The notes: generated by a model not told the origin, from the sequence alone. Shown: positions 9,110 through 18,056, counted from the stretch's first letter. The stretch is 36,564 nucleotides of DNA from an uncultured Bacteroidota bacterium (GCA_937876355.1 CALFHN010000080.1:1-36564); one strand, 5' to 3'. Program-made: numbers and translations.

Positions 9110-11455
9110 TTGAAAAGATTTATTCTTCTTCTAGTTCTGGCAGTTTATACCGTGTCGGGCGCCGACGCGCAGGATATTGCGTCGTGGACGGCTCACACGT
9201 CGATGAAAAAGGCGGTAGATGTAGCTGTTTCGGGCACTCAATCCTGGGTCGCAACCGATGGAGGCGTTTTTGGATATGACTCGGCAACAGGAGACATAAG
9301 AACGTTTACAGCTGTTGATGGCCTCAGCAATGTGGCAACGTCGTGCATTGCGATAGATGCTGCAAGAAACGCGGTTTGGGTTGGGTTTTCGGACGGAACG
9401 CTAAATCAGATAAATACTGAAACTGGCATCATCCGAACCATTAGAGATATAAAGCGCGCCGATCAATTCAGTGATCGCGGAATTAATCGCATTGTGGTCC
9501 GCGGAGATTCCCTTTTCCTAGCGACACAATTTGGGATCGTAGTCTTTGACCCCATTCGATTAGAAGTCCGGGACTCCTACAGTCGATTGGGCTCGCTTTC
9601 CCCTGCCACCGCCGTTCGCGATGTACATATAGAATCAACCATTTTTGGAAAGCTTACTCTGTGGGCTGCTACCGAAACGGGCATGGCCAGAGGATTTGTT
9701 CAAGGATTTAACCTGCAAGACCCGTCCTCTTGGGAGGTTGAGGGTAACGGATTGAATGGGTTGGCGCGATCTGTTTACTCCGTAGAATCCATCGGGCAGA
9801 CGCTTTATGTCGGTACGGATCGAGACTTGTTTAGTAGATCGGCAGGAGGAAGTTATACCCCGTTTAACGTAACAGGCCAACGAGTAACCCATCTTTCGGC
9901 TCAAAATGATGTGTTGGCTGGTGCTGCAGAGTTCAGGATTCTCGTTGTTACTCAGGGAGCTGGATGGCGTTCTTTGGGTGTGGATGGTGTCAGTTTTCCT
10001 TCAGGAGTAGCCTTTTCTTCGACGGGAAATTTGTGGATTTCTTCCGGAGATGGAGGAGTCGCCTACGGTTCCATTCCACCGACTGGAGACACGCTCACTC
10101 CAATTGGCAACGCCGTTCCGAGTGGACCAGATGAAGGGGTATTTACGAATCTATCGGTCGGTGCGGATGGAGACCTTTGGGCAGGAGGTGCAAATGCCAA
10201 TAATAGGGGATTCCATCATTTGACTTCGGACGGAATTTGGGAGACCTATTCAGAAAAGACTAATCCGCTTTTTGTTGGGAAATCTCGCTTTTTACATGTA
10301 TTTGGAGCGAGTGATGGCATAGGATGGGCCGGTTCTGAGGGCGGGGGCGTTGCGCGCGTTGATAAAGATGGCAATGTGGAGGTTTTTGGGCAGTTGAATT
10401 CATCTCTGTTACCAGCAACTGGTACTTCGGACTTTATCATCGTTGGAGGTGCCCACGAAGACCGCTTTGGTAATATGTGGTTCACCACTAGAGCTTCTGG
10501 CGCACCGCTTCACGTGCGCGAGGCTAATGGCGAATGGACGGCCTTTGGCCCGATGGTAGGCGATGGGCTTTTGGCAAGGTCTACTGCTTATGGACAGATT
10601 TTCATTGATTCATTCGACCAAAAATGGATACTAATCCACGACGAAAACAGTTTTAATCGTCATAGAGGCCTTGCCGTACTCGAAACAGGTGTTTTGGCAA
10701 ATGAATCAGACGATACGTTTCAATTTTATAACACCAAAGGTGCCGCTGGAGTTGGGCTGCCGGCGGTTGAAGTCAATACCGTTGCGGAGGACAAAGACGG
10801 GTTAGTTTGGATTGGTACGGACAGCGGACCTGCCTTTTTTGTGAATACCGGCATCGTTTCTCGTGATGCATCGGCCGTACCCATCTGGCCCCAGTGGGCC
10901 GATCGCTCCAATGGCACGTTTATGCTCTTCGGCTTGAAGATCAACGACATTGCCGTCGATCCGGCAGGGAGAATCTGGTTTGCAACCAGTGAAGGAGCGT
11001 GGTTAGTGGAGGCGGTTGAAGGAGGGTTTGCGACTGCTTTGCATTTCACATCGGAAAATTCGCCCATTTTTTCAGACGAGGTCTTGGGAGTTGCAGTCGA
11101 CGATACCTCTGGTCGGGTTTATTTTTCTACTGACAAGGGATTAGTCAGTTATATGTCGGACGCCGTTGCGCCATCAGAAAAGATTACGGAACTGAAGGTT
11201 TTCCCAAATCCTGTTCGTCTTTCAGATGGAAGCTCGCCTCAGATATTCATAGAAGGTCTTGTTGCGGCTACCAGCGTACGAATTGTGACGTCTGCCGGCT
11301 CTTTGGTACGTCGTCTCGATTCGAGAGGAGGGCGCTTAAGTTGGGACGGAAGAGACGAAACGGGCAGTTTAGTTTCTTCTGGTATTTATTTAATAATTGC
11401 CGTAGGCCAAAACGATGAAGGAGCTGCCTATGGAAAAATTGCAGTAATCCGATAA
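9110..11455 (+). CDS. PorZ-like beta-propeller protein with type IX secretion C-terminal domain
   Basis: About 781 residues. A signal peptide (MKRFILLLVLAVYTVSGADA then Q) is followed by IASWTAHTSMKKAVDVAVSG and repeated propeller blades with VWVGFSDG, LWAATETG, LWISSGDGG, MWFTTRASG, VWIGTDSG and IWFATSEGAW motifs. The last ~85 residues (from LKVFPNPVRL to the end) form an Ig-like domain ending with GIYLIIAVGQ and KIAVIR, the pattern of T9SS sorting/FlgD-like domains. PorZ is a surface protein of the type IX secretion attachment complex, and the start of the first blade matches it well. TTG 9110 gives the best signal peptide; TTG 9086 would add eight residues. No other T9SS gene is present. 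A two-component-regulator-type propeller protein of other function is the main alternative. Confidence 0.75.
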   Translation: MKRFILLLVLAVYTVSGADAQDIASWTAHTSMKKAVDVAVSGTQSWVATDGGVFGYDSATGDIRTFTAVDGLSNVATSCIAIDAARNAVWVGFSDGTLNQINTETGIIRTIRDIKRADQFSDRGINRIVVRGDSLFLATQFGIVVFDPIRLEVRDSYSRLGSLSPATAVRDVHIESTIFGKLTLWAATETGMARGFVQGFNLQDPSSWEVEGNGLNGLARSVYSVESIGQTLYVGTDRDLFSRSAGGSYTPFNVTGQRVTHLSAQNDVLAGAAEFRILVVTQGAGWRSLGVDGVSFPSGVAFSSTGNLWISSGDGGVAYGSIPPTGDTLTPIGNAVPSGPDEGVFTNLSVGADGDLWAGGANANNRGFHHLTSDGIWETYSEKTNPLFVGKSRFLHVFGASDGIGWAGSEGGGVARVDKDGNVEVFGQLNSSLLPATGTSDFIIVGGAHEDRFGNMWFTTRASGAPLHVREANGEWTAFGPMVGDGLLARSTAYGQIFIDSFDQKWILIHDENSFNRHRGLAVLETGVLANESDDTFQFYNTKGAAGVGLPAVEVNTVAEDKDGLVWIGTDSGPAFFVNTGIVSRDASAVPIWPQWADRSNGTFMLFGLKINDIAVDPAGRIWFATSEGAWLVEAVEGGFATALHFTSENSPIFSDEVLGVAVDDTSGRVYFSTDKGLVSYMSDAVAPSEKITELKVFPNPVRLSDGSSPQIFIEGLVAATSVRIVTSAGSLVRRLDSRGGRLSWDGRDETGSLVSSGIYLIIAVGQNDEGAAYGKIAVIR

Positions 11456-11546
11456 AATTTTAGAGTGTTTGGTTGGCAACAGACCATGTTTCCGGTCAAT
11501 ATCCGGCGAATACGACACGTCCATAAAAAGTTCAAATGGATTATGG

Positions 11547-11576
11547 TTGCCCCGTATAAGCTTACCGCCATATATT
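11547..11576 (+). promoter_or_regulatory. candidate promoter for the tRNA pair
   Basis: TTGCCC (11547-11552) and TATATT (11571-11576) are separated by 18 bp and lie 19 bp before tRNA-His. This resembles a housekeeping sigma promoter of a stable-RNA unit. It is based on pattern and position only. Confidence 0.35.
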
Positions 11577-11594
11577 ACAAGTCTGTGATTACAT

Positions 11595-11672
11595 GGTGGT
11601 CGTAGCTCAGTTGGTTAGAGCGCCAGGTTGTGGCCCTGGAGGTCGGGGGTTCAAGACCCCTCGATCACCCCA
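11595..11672 (+). tRNA. tRNA-His (anticodon GTG)
   Basis: A complete cloverleaf: acceptor GTGGTCG (11596-11602) pairs with CGATCAC (11662-11668). The D arm is GCTC/GAGC, the anticodon stem CCAGG/CCTGG encloses TTGTGGC, and the T arm has loop TTCAAGA. The extra 5' G (-1, position 11595) facing discriminator C is the tRNA-His identity element and confirms the assignment. CCA is encoded (11670-11672). Confidence 0.96.
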
Positions 11673-11720
11673 TATGAGCGACGAAGTAATCAGGTAACTG
11701 ATTCCTCTATTGTCTCAAAT

Positions 11721-11793
11721 GCCGCGTTCGTCTAGGGGTCTAGGACGCTGCCCTTTCACGGCGGTAACACGGGTTCAAATCCCGTACGCGGTA
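11721..11793 (+). tRNA. tRNA-Glu (anticodon TTC)
   Basis: The acceptor GCCGCGT pairs with ACGCGGT (with a G-U at the first pair). The anticodon loop is CTTTCAC with anticodon TTC and the T arm ACGGG/CCCGT encloses TTCAAAT. The sequence closely follows bacterial tRNA-Glu. CCA is not encoded, unlike in the neighbouring tRNA-His, so it must be added enzymatically. It lies 48 bp downstream of tRNA-His and is probably co-transcribed. Confidence 0.95.
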
Positions 11794-11794
11794 C

Positions 11795-11835
11795 AAAAAT
11801 GGTCTGATGGGTATTACACCCGTCAGGCCATTTTT
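11795..11835 (+). terminator. rho-independent terminator after tRNA-Glu
   Basis: A long hairpin: AAAAATGGTCTGATGGG pairs with CCCGTCAGGCCATTTTT (two G-U pairs) around a 7-nt loop, ending in a T tract. It starts immediately after tRNA-Glu. Confidence 0.85.
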
Positions 11836-11868
11836 ATTTAAAGCCATTCGTGCCTTTGAATGGATATG

Positions 11869-12216
11869 TTAATTGAGCAGGTTTAACCGTTCAAAGTATC
11901 CGCTTTCCGGGTACAAATTCGGGTCAATATTTTTTTCTACCAGCGTATCAACCTTGAAAATGTTAGTATCGCGGTATATCAAAATCGTACCGCTCACAGC
12001 ATAAACAAACATTACTCCCGTTAAAAAACATCCTAGATAGCGGTGCATGATCCGCATAGTAAGCTTGTTTGGTCTTTTTGATGGACTCCTTCGGAATGTT
12101 CTGAATACCTGTTGTTGGATATTGACTTGTTGTCTCGCATTTGAAATGACTCGGCCACTAAATATGGGAAATGGTAAATTGTGATCACTTGTCGGGGACA
12201 AAACTGCGCTCGACAT
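11869..12216 (-). CDS. small PepSY-associated transmembrane-like protein
   Basis: A 115-residue protein with one clear membrane helix near residues 62-82. The segment MRIMHRYLGCFLTGVMFVYA followed by VSGTILIYRD resembles the first helix of PepSY-associated transmembrane proteins (HRWLGL...SGxxLLFRD), here without the rest of that family. Small proteins of this form occur in Bacteroidota. The first ~50 residues are basic and unconserved in appearance, so the true start may be the internal Met at residue 53. Function unknown; the tRNA terminator lies just past its 3' end on the other strand. Confidence 0.55.
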   Translation of the reverse strand: MSSAVLSPTSDHNLPFPIFSGRVISNARQQVNIQQQVFRTFRRSPSKRPNKLTMRIMHRYLGCFLTGVMFVYAVSGTILIYRDTNIFKVDTLVEKNIDPNLYPESGYFERLNLLN

Positions 12217-12557
12217 ATTTTACCTCAATCCCAGTAAAGGTCTAGAAGAATCCAGAACAATAAACTCGGAATAGGAAGTCGGAATAGATTTTTGGGGCGC
12301 GCGTCCGGTCAAGGAAACCGAGTGTAGGCAATCGAACCGCGCGAATCTTGTTCGACGAAGCACATGAAACACAGGGGTCTTGAGCGTGATGTCTACTCGC
12401 TACGAACCACCTTTCACAACTACAAATAATTTCGTTGTCGACGTATTTCCAACATTCAACGTGTACGGATATGTGTCACTAGAGAAGTCTCGCTCAAAAA
12501 TCCATCAAAACAATTAGAATCTACACGTAACTACCTGTAGATTTCAGATACCCAGAC
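12217..12557. other. 341-bp gene-free region
   Basis: This is the divergent region between the minus-strand PepSY-like gene and the export operon. I see no ORF with coding character and no RNA gene. The only clear structure is the inverted repeat at 12518-12543. Confidence 0.6.
12518..12543. promoter_or_regulatory. inverted repeat, candidate operator of the export operon
   Basis: AATCTACA (12518-12525) and TGTAGATT (12536-12543) form a perfect 8-bp inverted repeat with a 10-bp spacer, a centre-to-centre distance of 18 bp. It lies 44 bp upstream of the preferred start of the HlyD-type gene. The geometry suits a dimeric repressor; E. coli ybhGFSR is controlled by a TetR-type regulator, but no regulator gene is adjacent here. 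Confidence 0.45.
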
Positions 12558-12587
12558 ATGTTTTCAGGATCTAATCAGTTGACGGGA

Positions 12588-13547
12588 ATGATGTACTCTA
12601 AAGTTAGCCGGGCCGTAGTGGTAGTTGTGTCATTGGGACTCTTCGCGGGGTGTTCAAAGCAGGAAAGTGACAATACCTATGTCGGCTACGTTGAAGGGGA
12701 GTACGTCTATGTCGGTTCGCCTCAAGCCGGGTGGCTGGTTCATGCACCGTTTGTAGAAGGGGATTCTGTAAGCGTCGGGGATATTCTGTTTGAGCTAGAT
12801 AAAGACTTAGAAAAGTTGATGTATGAGGAAGCGAGTGGTCGCACGGCCGGGTCCCGGGCTCAACTTGAAAACCTCTCGACGGGTGCTCGTCCTGCTGAAA
12901 TAGCAGCTTTACAAGCCCGACTCGAAGAGGCGCAGGCTCAGTTAAAGCTTGCACAGTCGGATTTTGACCGAAAGTACCCTTTGGTGGCCCAGGGAATAAT
13001 TTCGGAAGCGGATGGAGACGCCTTGCAAGCAAATCTTGATCGGATGAAAGCGATCGTAAATGCATCTAAAGAGGCCATTTCGATTGCAGAACTTTCTGGA
13101 AGAGATGCGCTCAAACAGTCGGCTCAGGCCTCACTTAACAGTACGAATTCAGCGTTATTGCAAGCCCAGTGGAGGCTCGATGAGCGCTCGGTGACGTCCA
13201 AAGTTTCGGGTCGCGTTGAATTGGTTTTTCGTCGAACTGGCGAGTTTTTGACAATGGGGACGCCTGTTTTGGCCATTTTACCACCTGAAAACATAAAAAT
13301 ACGCTTTTTTGTACCCCAAGACAGGGTTTCCAGCATTCATCCCGGTTCGCTCATATCTATACAGGCTGATGGAATGGCCAGTCCCATCCAAGCAACCATC
13401 TCGTTTATTGCTGGGGAAGCCGAGTTTACTCCGCCAGTAATTTACAGTACGGATGCTAGGCAAAAACTGGTGTTTATGGTCGAGGCTCGAGCGGTATCAG
13501 CATCAGAGTTACGCCCAGGTCTTCCCGTTGATGTGATATTGCAATGA
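12588..13547 (+). CDS. HlyD/YbhG-type periplasmic adaptor lipoprotein
   Basis: About 319 residues. A short basic N-terminus and hydrophobic stretch end in the lipobox LFAGC, so it is probably a lipoprotein. Next come a lipoyl-like half (VGSPQAGWLVHAPFVEGDSV), a coiled-coil hairpin (about residues 85-185), the second lipoyl half (VTSKVSGRVELVFRRTGEFL) and a beta-barrel. The segment GEAEFTPPVIYSTDARQKLV is typical of YbhG-like adaptors. ATG 12588 gives the best lipoprotein signal; ATG 12558 would add 10 residues. The stop overlaps the ATPase start (ATGA at 13544). It likely links the inner-membrane ABC pump to an outer-membrane channel not encoded here. Confidence 0.88.
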   Translation: MMYSKVSRAVVVVVSLGLFAGCSKQESDNTYVGYVEGEYVYVGSPQAGWLVHAPFVEGDSVSVGDILFELDKDLEKLMYEEASGRTAGSRAQLENLSTGARPAEIAALQARLEEAQAQLKLAQSDFDRKYPLVAQGIISEADGDALQANLDRMKAIVNASKEAISIAELSGRDALKQSAQASLNSTNSALLQAQWRLDERSVTSKVSGRVELVFRRTGEFLTMGTPVLAILPPENIKIRFFVPQDRVSSIHPGSLISIQADGMASPIQATISFIAGEAEFTPPVIYSTDARQKLVFMVEARAVSASELRPGLPVDVILQ

Positions 13548-14476
13548 GTGCACCACTTGCTATAGACGTTCACAACCTAGTCAAACGATTTGGAGACAAA
13601 GTTGCCGTAAACGGCGTCGATATACAGATGCCTTACGGCCAGGTTTGGGGATTTCTTGGCCCAAACGGCTCTGGAAAAACGACCACAATTCGCATGATTT
13701 GTGGTCTTTTGAACACCACTGAAGGTGAAGGAACGTGTCTAGGATATGATATTGCCAAGGAATCTCGGGAAATCAAGATCCGCACCGGATACATGACACA
13801 GCGGTTTTCTTTCTGGGGCGATTTAACGATCCGCGAGAATCTCGAATTTGTTGCCAGGCTCTATCAGCTGCCAAAGATGAAGGCCAAAGTAGACGAGACG
13901 CTCGAAAATTTGGGTCTTGGACATCGTCAGCATCAAGTGGCAGATGCTTTGTCAGGTGGTTGGAAGCAGCGACTAGCCTTGGCGGCCGTGACCATGCACA
14001 AGCCTGAGCTCTTATTGTTGGACGAACCTACTGCAGGTGTAGATCCGCAAGCTCGCCGCGATTTTTGGGATGAAATCCACCATCTTTCGACCAATGGGAT
14101 GACGGTTTTGGTTTCGACACATTATATGGATGAAGCGGAGAGGTGCGATAAAATCGCATATTTGTCCAATGGAGAAATGGTTACAAAGGGGACGGTTGCA
14201 GACATTATAGATAGATCTGGGCTGGTCACCTTTACTGCCGAAGGGGATGGAATCCGAGAATTAGCGGTTCTGCTCAAGAAAAGCTCAGGCGTAGAACACG
14301 TCGCCTATTTTGGATCTGCCTTGCACGTTAGCGGGATGAATCGGGAGCATCTAGAAGCAGCTCTACAGACGTCCGCCCTTGACGGGGTTTCCTGGAAAGA
14401 AGTTAGGCCGAGCCTGGAAGACTCATTCATCGCGCTCATGAATAGCTCCGGCGAAGATACGAGGATGCACCAATGA
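13544..14476 (+). CDS. ABC-2 type exporter ATP-binding protein
   Basis: A 310-residue ATPase: Walker A GPNGSGKTT, Q-loop MTQRFSFWGDLTIREN, signature LSGGWKQRLALA, Walker B LLLLDEPTAGVD and H-loop VSTHYMDEA. The LSGGW variant is common in YbhF/NatA-type drug and sodium exporters. There is a single cassette, whereas E. coli YbhF has two, so it presumably works as a homodimer. Both ends overlap neighbours by 4 bp (ATGA), showing one translationally coupled operon. The ~90-residue C-terminal domain after the cassette is the DUF4162-like regulatory region. Confidence 0.92.
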   Translation: MSAPLAIDVHNLVKRFGDKVAVNGVDIQMPYGQVWGFLGPNGSGKTTTIRMICGLLNTTEGEGTCLGYDIAKESREIKIRTGYMTQRFSFWGDLTIRENLEFVARLYQLPKMKAKVDETLENLGLGHRQHQVADALSGGWKQRLALAAVTMHKPELLLLDEPTAGVDPQARRDFWDEIHHLSTNGMTVLVSTHYMDEAERCDKIAYLSNGEMVTKGTVADIIDRSGLVTFTAEGDGIRELAVLLKKSSGVEHVAYFGSALHVSGMNREHLEAALQTSALDGVSWKEVRPSLEDSFIALMNSSGEDTRMHQ

Positions 14477-15609
14477 TCTTATTGGCTTCATTAAGACGCG
14501 TATGGGCTGTTTGGCTCAAGGAACTCATACAAATGAGGCGCGATAGGCTAACGTTTGGGATGATGATTGGAATTCCCGTCATTCAACTGATACTTTTCGG
14601 TTATGCCATTAATTCAGATCCAAAACATCTTCCGACTGCCATTTTTGTTGAAGAGCAGACGCCCATAGTTAGGTCGATCCTTCAGGGGTTGGAAAATTCT
14701 GGTTATTACGAAATCATTTTGCAAACATCTGATCCCGAAGAAGGGCAGAGATTGCTGGCAAGCGGTAAGGTTGCTTTTGTGGTTACCATTCCACCAGGTT
14801 TTACGGAAAGACTGGTTCGGGGAGACCGGCCTCAAATCTTGATCGAGGCCGACGCCTCAGACCCTTCAGCTTCGTCCAACGCGATCTCTAGGGCACGAGC
14901 CATAATCGCAGGAGCATTAAAGCGGGAGTTGACCGGGACGCTAAGTTATCTCGCGCCGACACGCGAAGCATATGATTTGGTAGTTCAGGCCAAGTATAAC
15001 CCAGAGGGAATAACCTACTATAACATCGTTCCAGGTCTGCTTGGGATTATTCTGACGATGACATTGGTCATGATTACCAGCATTGCCATGACCAGGGAAT
15101 CGGAAAAAGGGACGATGGAAAATCTTTTGGCGATGCCCGCGAGGCCCCTGGAGGTGATGATCGGGAAGATTTCGCCCTATGTCATGGTAGGTGCCGTTCA
15201 AACGTGCGTTGTCCTGATTGCAGCAAAGGTGCTTTTTCGCGTTCCCTTCGAGGGGGAAATGTGGCTGTTGCTCGTCGGAGTGGCGGTTTTTGTGATAGCC
15301 AATTTAGCGCTGGGATTCACTTTTTCGACGGTTGCAAAAACGCAAATGCAGGCTATGCAACTCACGTTTTTCTTCTTCCTCCCGTCCATGTTACTGTCTG
15401 GATTTATGTTTCCATTTAGGGGAATGCCAGAATGGGCACAAAACATCGGAAGCGTCTTGCCCCTAACTCATTTTCTACGGGTGGTGAGAGGAGTCATGCT
15501 TAAAGGAAGCGAATTTGCTGACGTTCGAGATCCCATCATTGCAATGGGCATATTTGCCATTGCGGTTAGCATCTTGGCTATGCTCCGGTACCGCAAAACC
15601 CTCGATTAG
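14473..15609 (+). CDS. ABC-2 type exporter permease (YbhS/YbhR-like)
   Basis: 378 residues. One N-terminal membrane helix (GMMIGIPVIQLILFGYAI, about residues 30-48) is followed by a periplasmic domain of ~125 residues and five C-terminal helices, the ABC2_membrane_3 layout. The segment TRESEKGTMENLLAMPARP is the conserved coupling region of this family. There is only one permease gene, where E. coli has the YbhS/YbhR pair, so a homodimer is likely. The start overlaps the ATPase stop by ATGA. The substrate is unknown; drugs or cations are possible by analogy. Confidence 0.9.
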   Translation: MILLASLRRVWAVWLKELIQMRRDRLTFGMMIGIPVIQLILFGYAINSDPKHLPTAIFVEEQTPIVRSILQGLENSGYYEIILQTSDPEEGQRLLASGKVAFVVTIPPGFTERLVRGDRPQILIEADASDPSASSNAISRARAIIAGALKRELTGTLSYLAPTREAYDLVVQAKYNPEGITYYNIVPGLLGIILTMTLVMITSIAMTRESEKGTMENLLAMPARPLEVMIGKISPYVMVGAVQTCVVLIAAKVLFRVPFEGEMWLLLVGVAVFVIANLALGFTFSTVAKTQMQAMQLTFFFFLPSMLLSGFMFPFRGMPEWAQNIGSVLPLTHFLRVVRGVMLKGSEFADVRDPIIAMGIFAIAVSILAMLRYRKTLD

Positions 15610-15866
15610 AGCACTGAGTCAGTGGTTAACAGTGTGAAGTTTGTGTGGTTTCGATTGGAAACGCCCATTTCGATGTGACCCGATATAGGCGTTTTGCGGC
15701 TTATCTCGTACCACCCAGAACGGCAATTGAAAGGCCTAAAGAAGGCCTGCGAAAACAAGTTTTTATGGCTTCGATCGTGACCAACTAGACAGAAGCATTT
15801 CGTCTCAACCCGATTTGAGCCGTTCTACAACCTACCACGTCAGCGAATGACGAACTGAACCACCCA

Positions 15867-16205
15867 ATGACAAAATTTCAAGCGAACTCGATCTTACGTA
15901 CAGTGCTAAAGTTCATTGCCATAATCGCGTTGACTCTTAGCGCAACGGTAAGGCAAGCTGATGCCCAAGTAAGCGGAATTAGCTATACGCTTTCGCCCGT
16001 AGGCAAATACGTTTTTTCCAGCGACGATGCTGGTCTAAAAGACGGCTTGATGTACGGCGGCGAACTTGGATTTGGCTTTGGAAAGTTTCTGGAACTAGAT
16101 GGTGTTTACCTTCTAGGGACCGGCTTCAAAACCAATTATTCGAATTTTTCGAACAATGTGTTCTCGTCGCGGAAGAAGTTGAGGTGCCGGTTGACGTCGT
16201 GGTAG
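15867..16205 (+). pseudogene. outer-membrane beta-barrel protein, N-terminal fragment (frame broken)
   Basis: The frame encodes a signal peptide (MTKFQANSILRTVLKFIAII to TVRQADAQ) and about 60 residues of beta-barrel-like sequence (GLMYGGELGFGFGKFLELDG, VYLLGTGFKTNYSNF). After about residue 93 the reading turns basic and unrelated before stopping. In the overlapping -1 frame the sequence continues as FEQCVLVAEEVEVPVDVVVV and joins the next ORF without a stop. The two ORFs together look like one ~455-residue protein. A T5 run at 16145-16149 is the simplest site for a missing base; an internal deletion is the alternative, since the barrel portion seems short. Confidence 0.65.
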
Positions 16206-17239
16206 TTGAGGAAACACCAATGATGGTTGATGTTTTCTTGGCGAATGAGACGCCCGCTGAAAAACGTATTCGGATGCTCGAAGAGCAATTAAAGAGCGCC
16301 ATGGTCAAACTCGATTCCATGATGGTCATGAAGGGTCATGACAGTAACATCTCTGATCGCACATTGACCATCCCCGTCCCGGAAGTTGGGGAGATCTACA
16401 TTCGTTTCGGCACTTCAGAACAACGTGTCAAAGTGGACTCCAGCTTCGTTCCCAAAATGGTTGTAGATAAGGCCAACAAAGTAGAGTTGGGGGATGCTAC
16501 TCCTGCAGTTGTGTTACGTCCAGATTCAACGGTTGCGCTGGCTGGAATTTCCCCTGATATGGTTCAAGCGATCGTTCAGAAGGTACTTGCCGAGCAAGAA
16601 GCTAAAAACGATGGAAAAGCAGCGCCTGCAGGCGTTACGGCCCAACAGCTTGAAAAAAGCCTGAAAGAGATGGAGAACCGTCTAGACAAGCGGATTTCAA
16701 CCGAAATCGGGAAAGTAGAAGACGCCAATAAAGCTCAACCAATCGAAATTCAGGTTGAAGGCCGACCAGCGCCGTCGGCGACTCCGGTGGATACGACGGC
16801 TCAGAAATCCAGAGGCCTGATGGCTGTTTTCGCGGACAAAAAGCTAAACAGCATTATCCCTGTAATTGGCCTTCGGATGAAGGACGGTATTGACCGCGTA
16901 GTCTTTGGAGCTCGCGCCGATTATCGCTTTCCTGATCAGAAAGTCCGTTTTATTCCAGAAGCTGCGATTACCATTGGGGAAGCTGTAGGAATTACGGCTT
17001 TGGCAAACGTCGCATGGTATCCGTACAGTATTAGCGAAAATGCCCATTTTTATGCAGGTACTGGAGCTGGACTAGTGAGCGATAAAGTACTCTCAGGCTT
17101 AGAGTTGAAGCTCAATCTATTCGCAGGAATCGAATACAAAGCAAAAACAGGCGCCTCGTTCTTCGGCGAATTTAGCACGCTAGACTTTTTTGATTACAAT
17201 CGAATCATGTTTGGATATCGGATTCTGATAGACAAATAG
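16184..17239 (+). pseudogene. outer-membrane protein, linker and C-terminal barrel fragment
   Basis: The ORF opens with GTG 16184, but the frame is open upstream to at least 16130, inside the previous fragment. It begins with a Val/Glu-rich segment (VPVDVVVVEETP) and a coiled-coil-like stretch (AEKRIRMLEEQLKSA). A Pro/Ala/Lys linker with a second helical segment (QLEKSLKEMENRLDKRISTE) follows. It ends in ~140 residues of amphipathic beta strands finishing with IMFGYRILIDK, as in outer-membrane barrels. No signal peptide is present, so export requires the upstream fragment. If the frame break is an assembly error, the intact gene is 15867-17239. Confidence 0.65.
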
Positions 17240-17465
17240 GACGATCAGAGCGCCCAACATATTTCGACCCCAAACTGTGGTCAGATCATCCGAATTCGAT
17301 GCTAAAGAGGTTCGACATTAAATCACACGAACCACCTATTGCACGAGATCGAGCCAATCACTACCATTCGCCGCCAATCATAGGCCTTAAAGTGAGGTCC
17401 AAGAAGGCGGAAAGTTGTTCTTTTGCACTCCCAAATCACAATACAACACGGTCGAACGATCTTTT

Positions 17466-18056
17466 ATGATTCATCCAGATACTGAATTGCGATTTTTAAA
17501 TGGTGACGTGGGATATGGAGTTGTGGCAACCAAATTCATCCCCAAAGGCACGATAACGTGGGTTTTGGACAAATTGGATCGAACGTTTACTCCCCTTCAA
17601 ATTATTGAGATGGGTGAGGTGTTTCAGGAAATAATAAACACCTATTGCTACCGTAACAGGGATGGCAATTTGGTTCTTTGCTGGGATATGGGCCGCTTCG
17701 TAAACCATAGTTTTAACTCGAGTTGTATTTCGACAGCCTATGATTTCGAATTTGCGGTACGAGACATTCATCCGGGCGAAGAATTGACCGACGATTATGG
17801 GTACCTCAATATTGACGAACCGTTTCGTGCGGTAGACGAAGGCGGTGATCGGAAAATTGTATATCCAGACGATTTAATAAAATATCATCCAATGTGGGAC
17901 AAGAAACTGATTTCTGCGTTTAGAGCTTTCCCAACCGTTCCCCAGCCCCTTGGCGGGCTGATTCCGGCCGAAACCATGGACCTTTGCCACCGAATTGCGG
18001 TTGGCCAAACAGAAATGGCCTCAATAATATCTTGTTATTACGATCCCAATCGCTAG
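17466..18056 (+). CDS. SET-domain protein (putative lysine methyltransferase)
   Basis: A 196-residue protein with the SET fold landmarks: GYGVVATKFIPKGTI (about residues 16-30), the RFVNHSFNSSC segment (77-87) equivalent to the NHSC cofactor motif, and GEELTDDYG (104-112) with the catalytic-region Tyr. SET enzymes transfer methyl groups from SAM to protein lysines; bacterial members are sporadic and their targets mostly unknown. The C-terminal ~80 residues (YPDDLIKYHPMWDKK onward) show no known post-SET cysteines. ATG 17466 is preferred over the in-frame TTG 17415, which adds 17 unconserved-looking residues. Confidence 0.8.
   Translation: MIHPDTELRFLNGDVGYGVVATKFIPKGTITWVLDKLDRTFTPLQIIEMGEVFQEIINTYCYRNRDGNLVLCWDMGRFVNHSFNSSCISTAYDFEFAVRDIHPGEELTDDYGYLNIDEPFRAVDEGGDRKIVYPDDLIKYHPMWDKKLISAFRAFPTVPQPLGGLIPAETMDLCHRIAVGQTEMASIISCYYDPNR

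Noticed and set aside
15732-15748. AGGCCT hairpin downstream of the ABC permease gene as terminator
   Set aside because: The stem is only six base pairs and no T tract follows directly.
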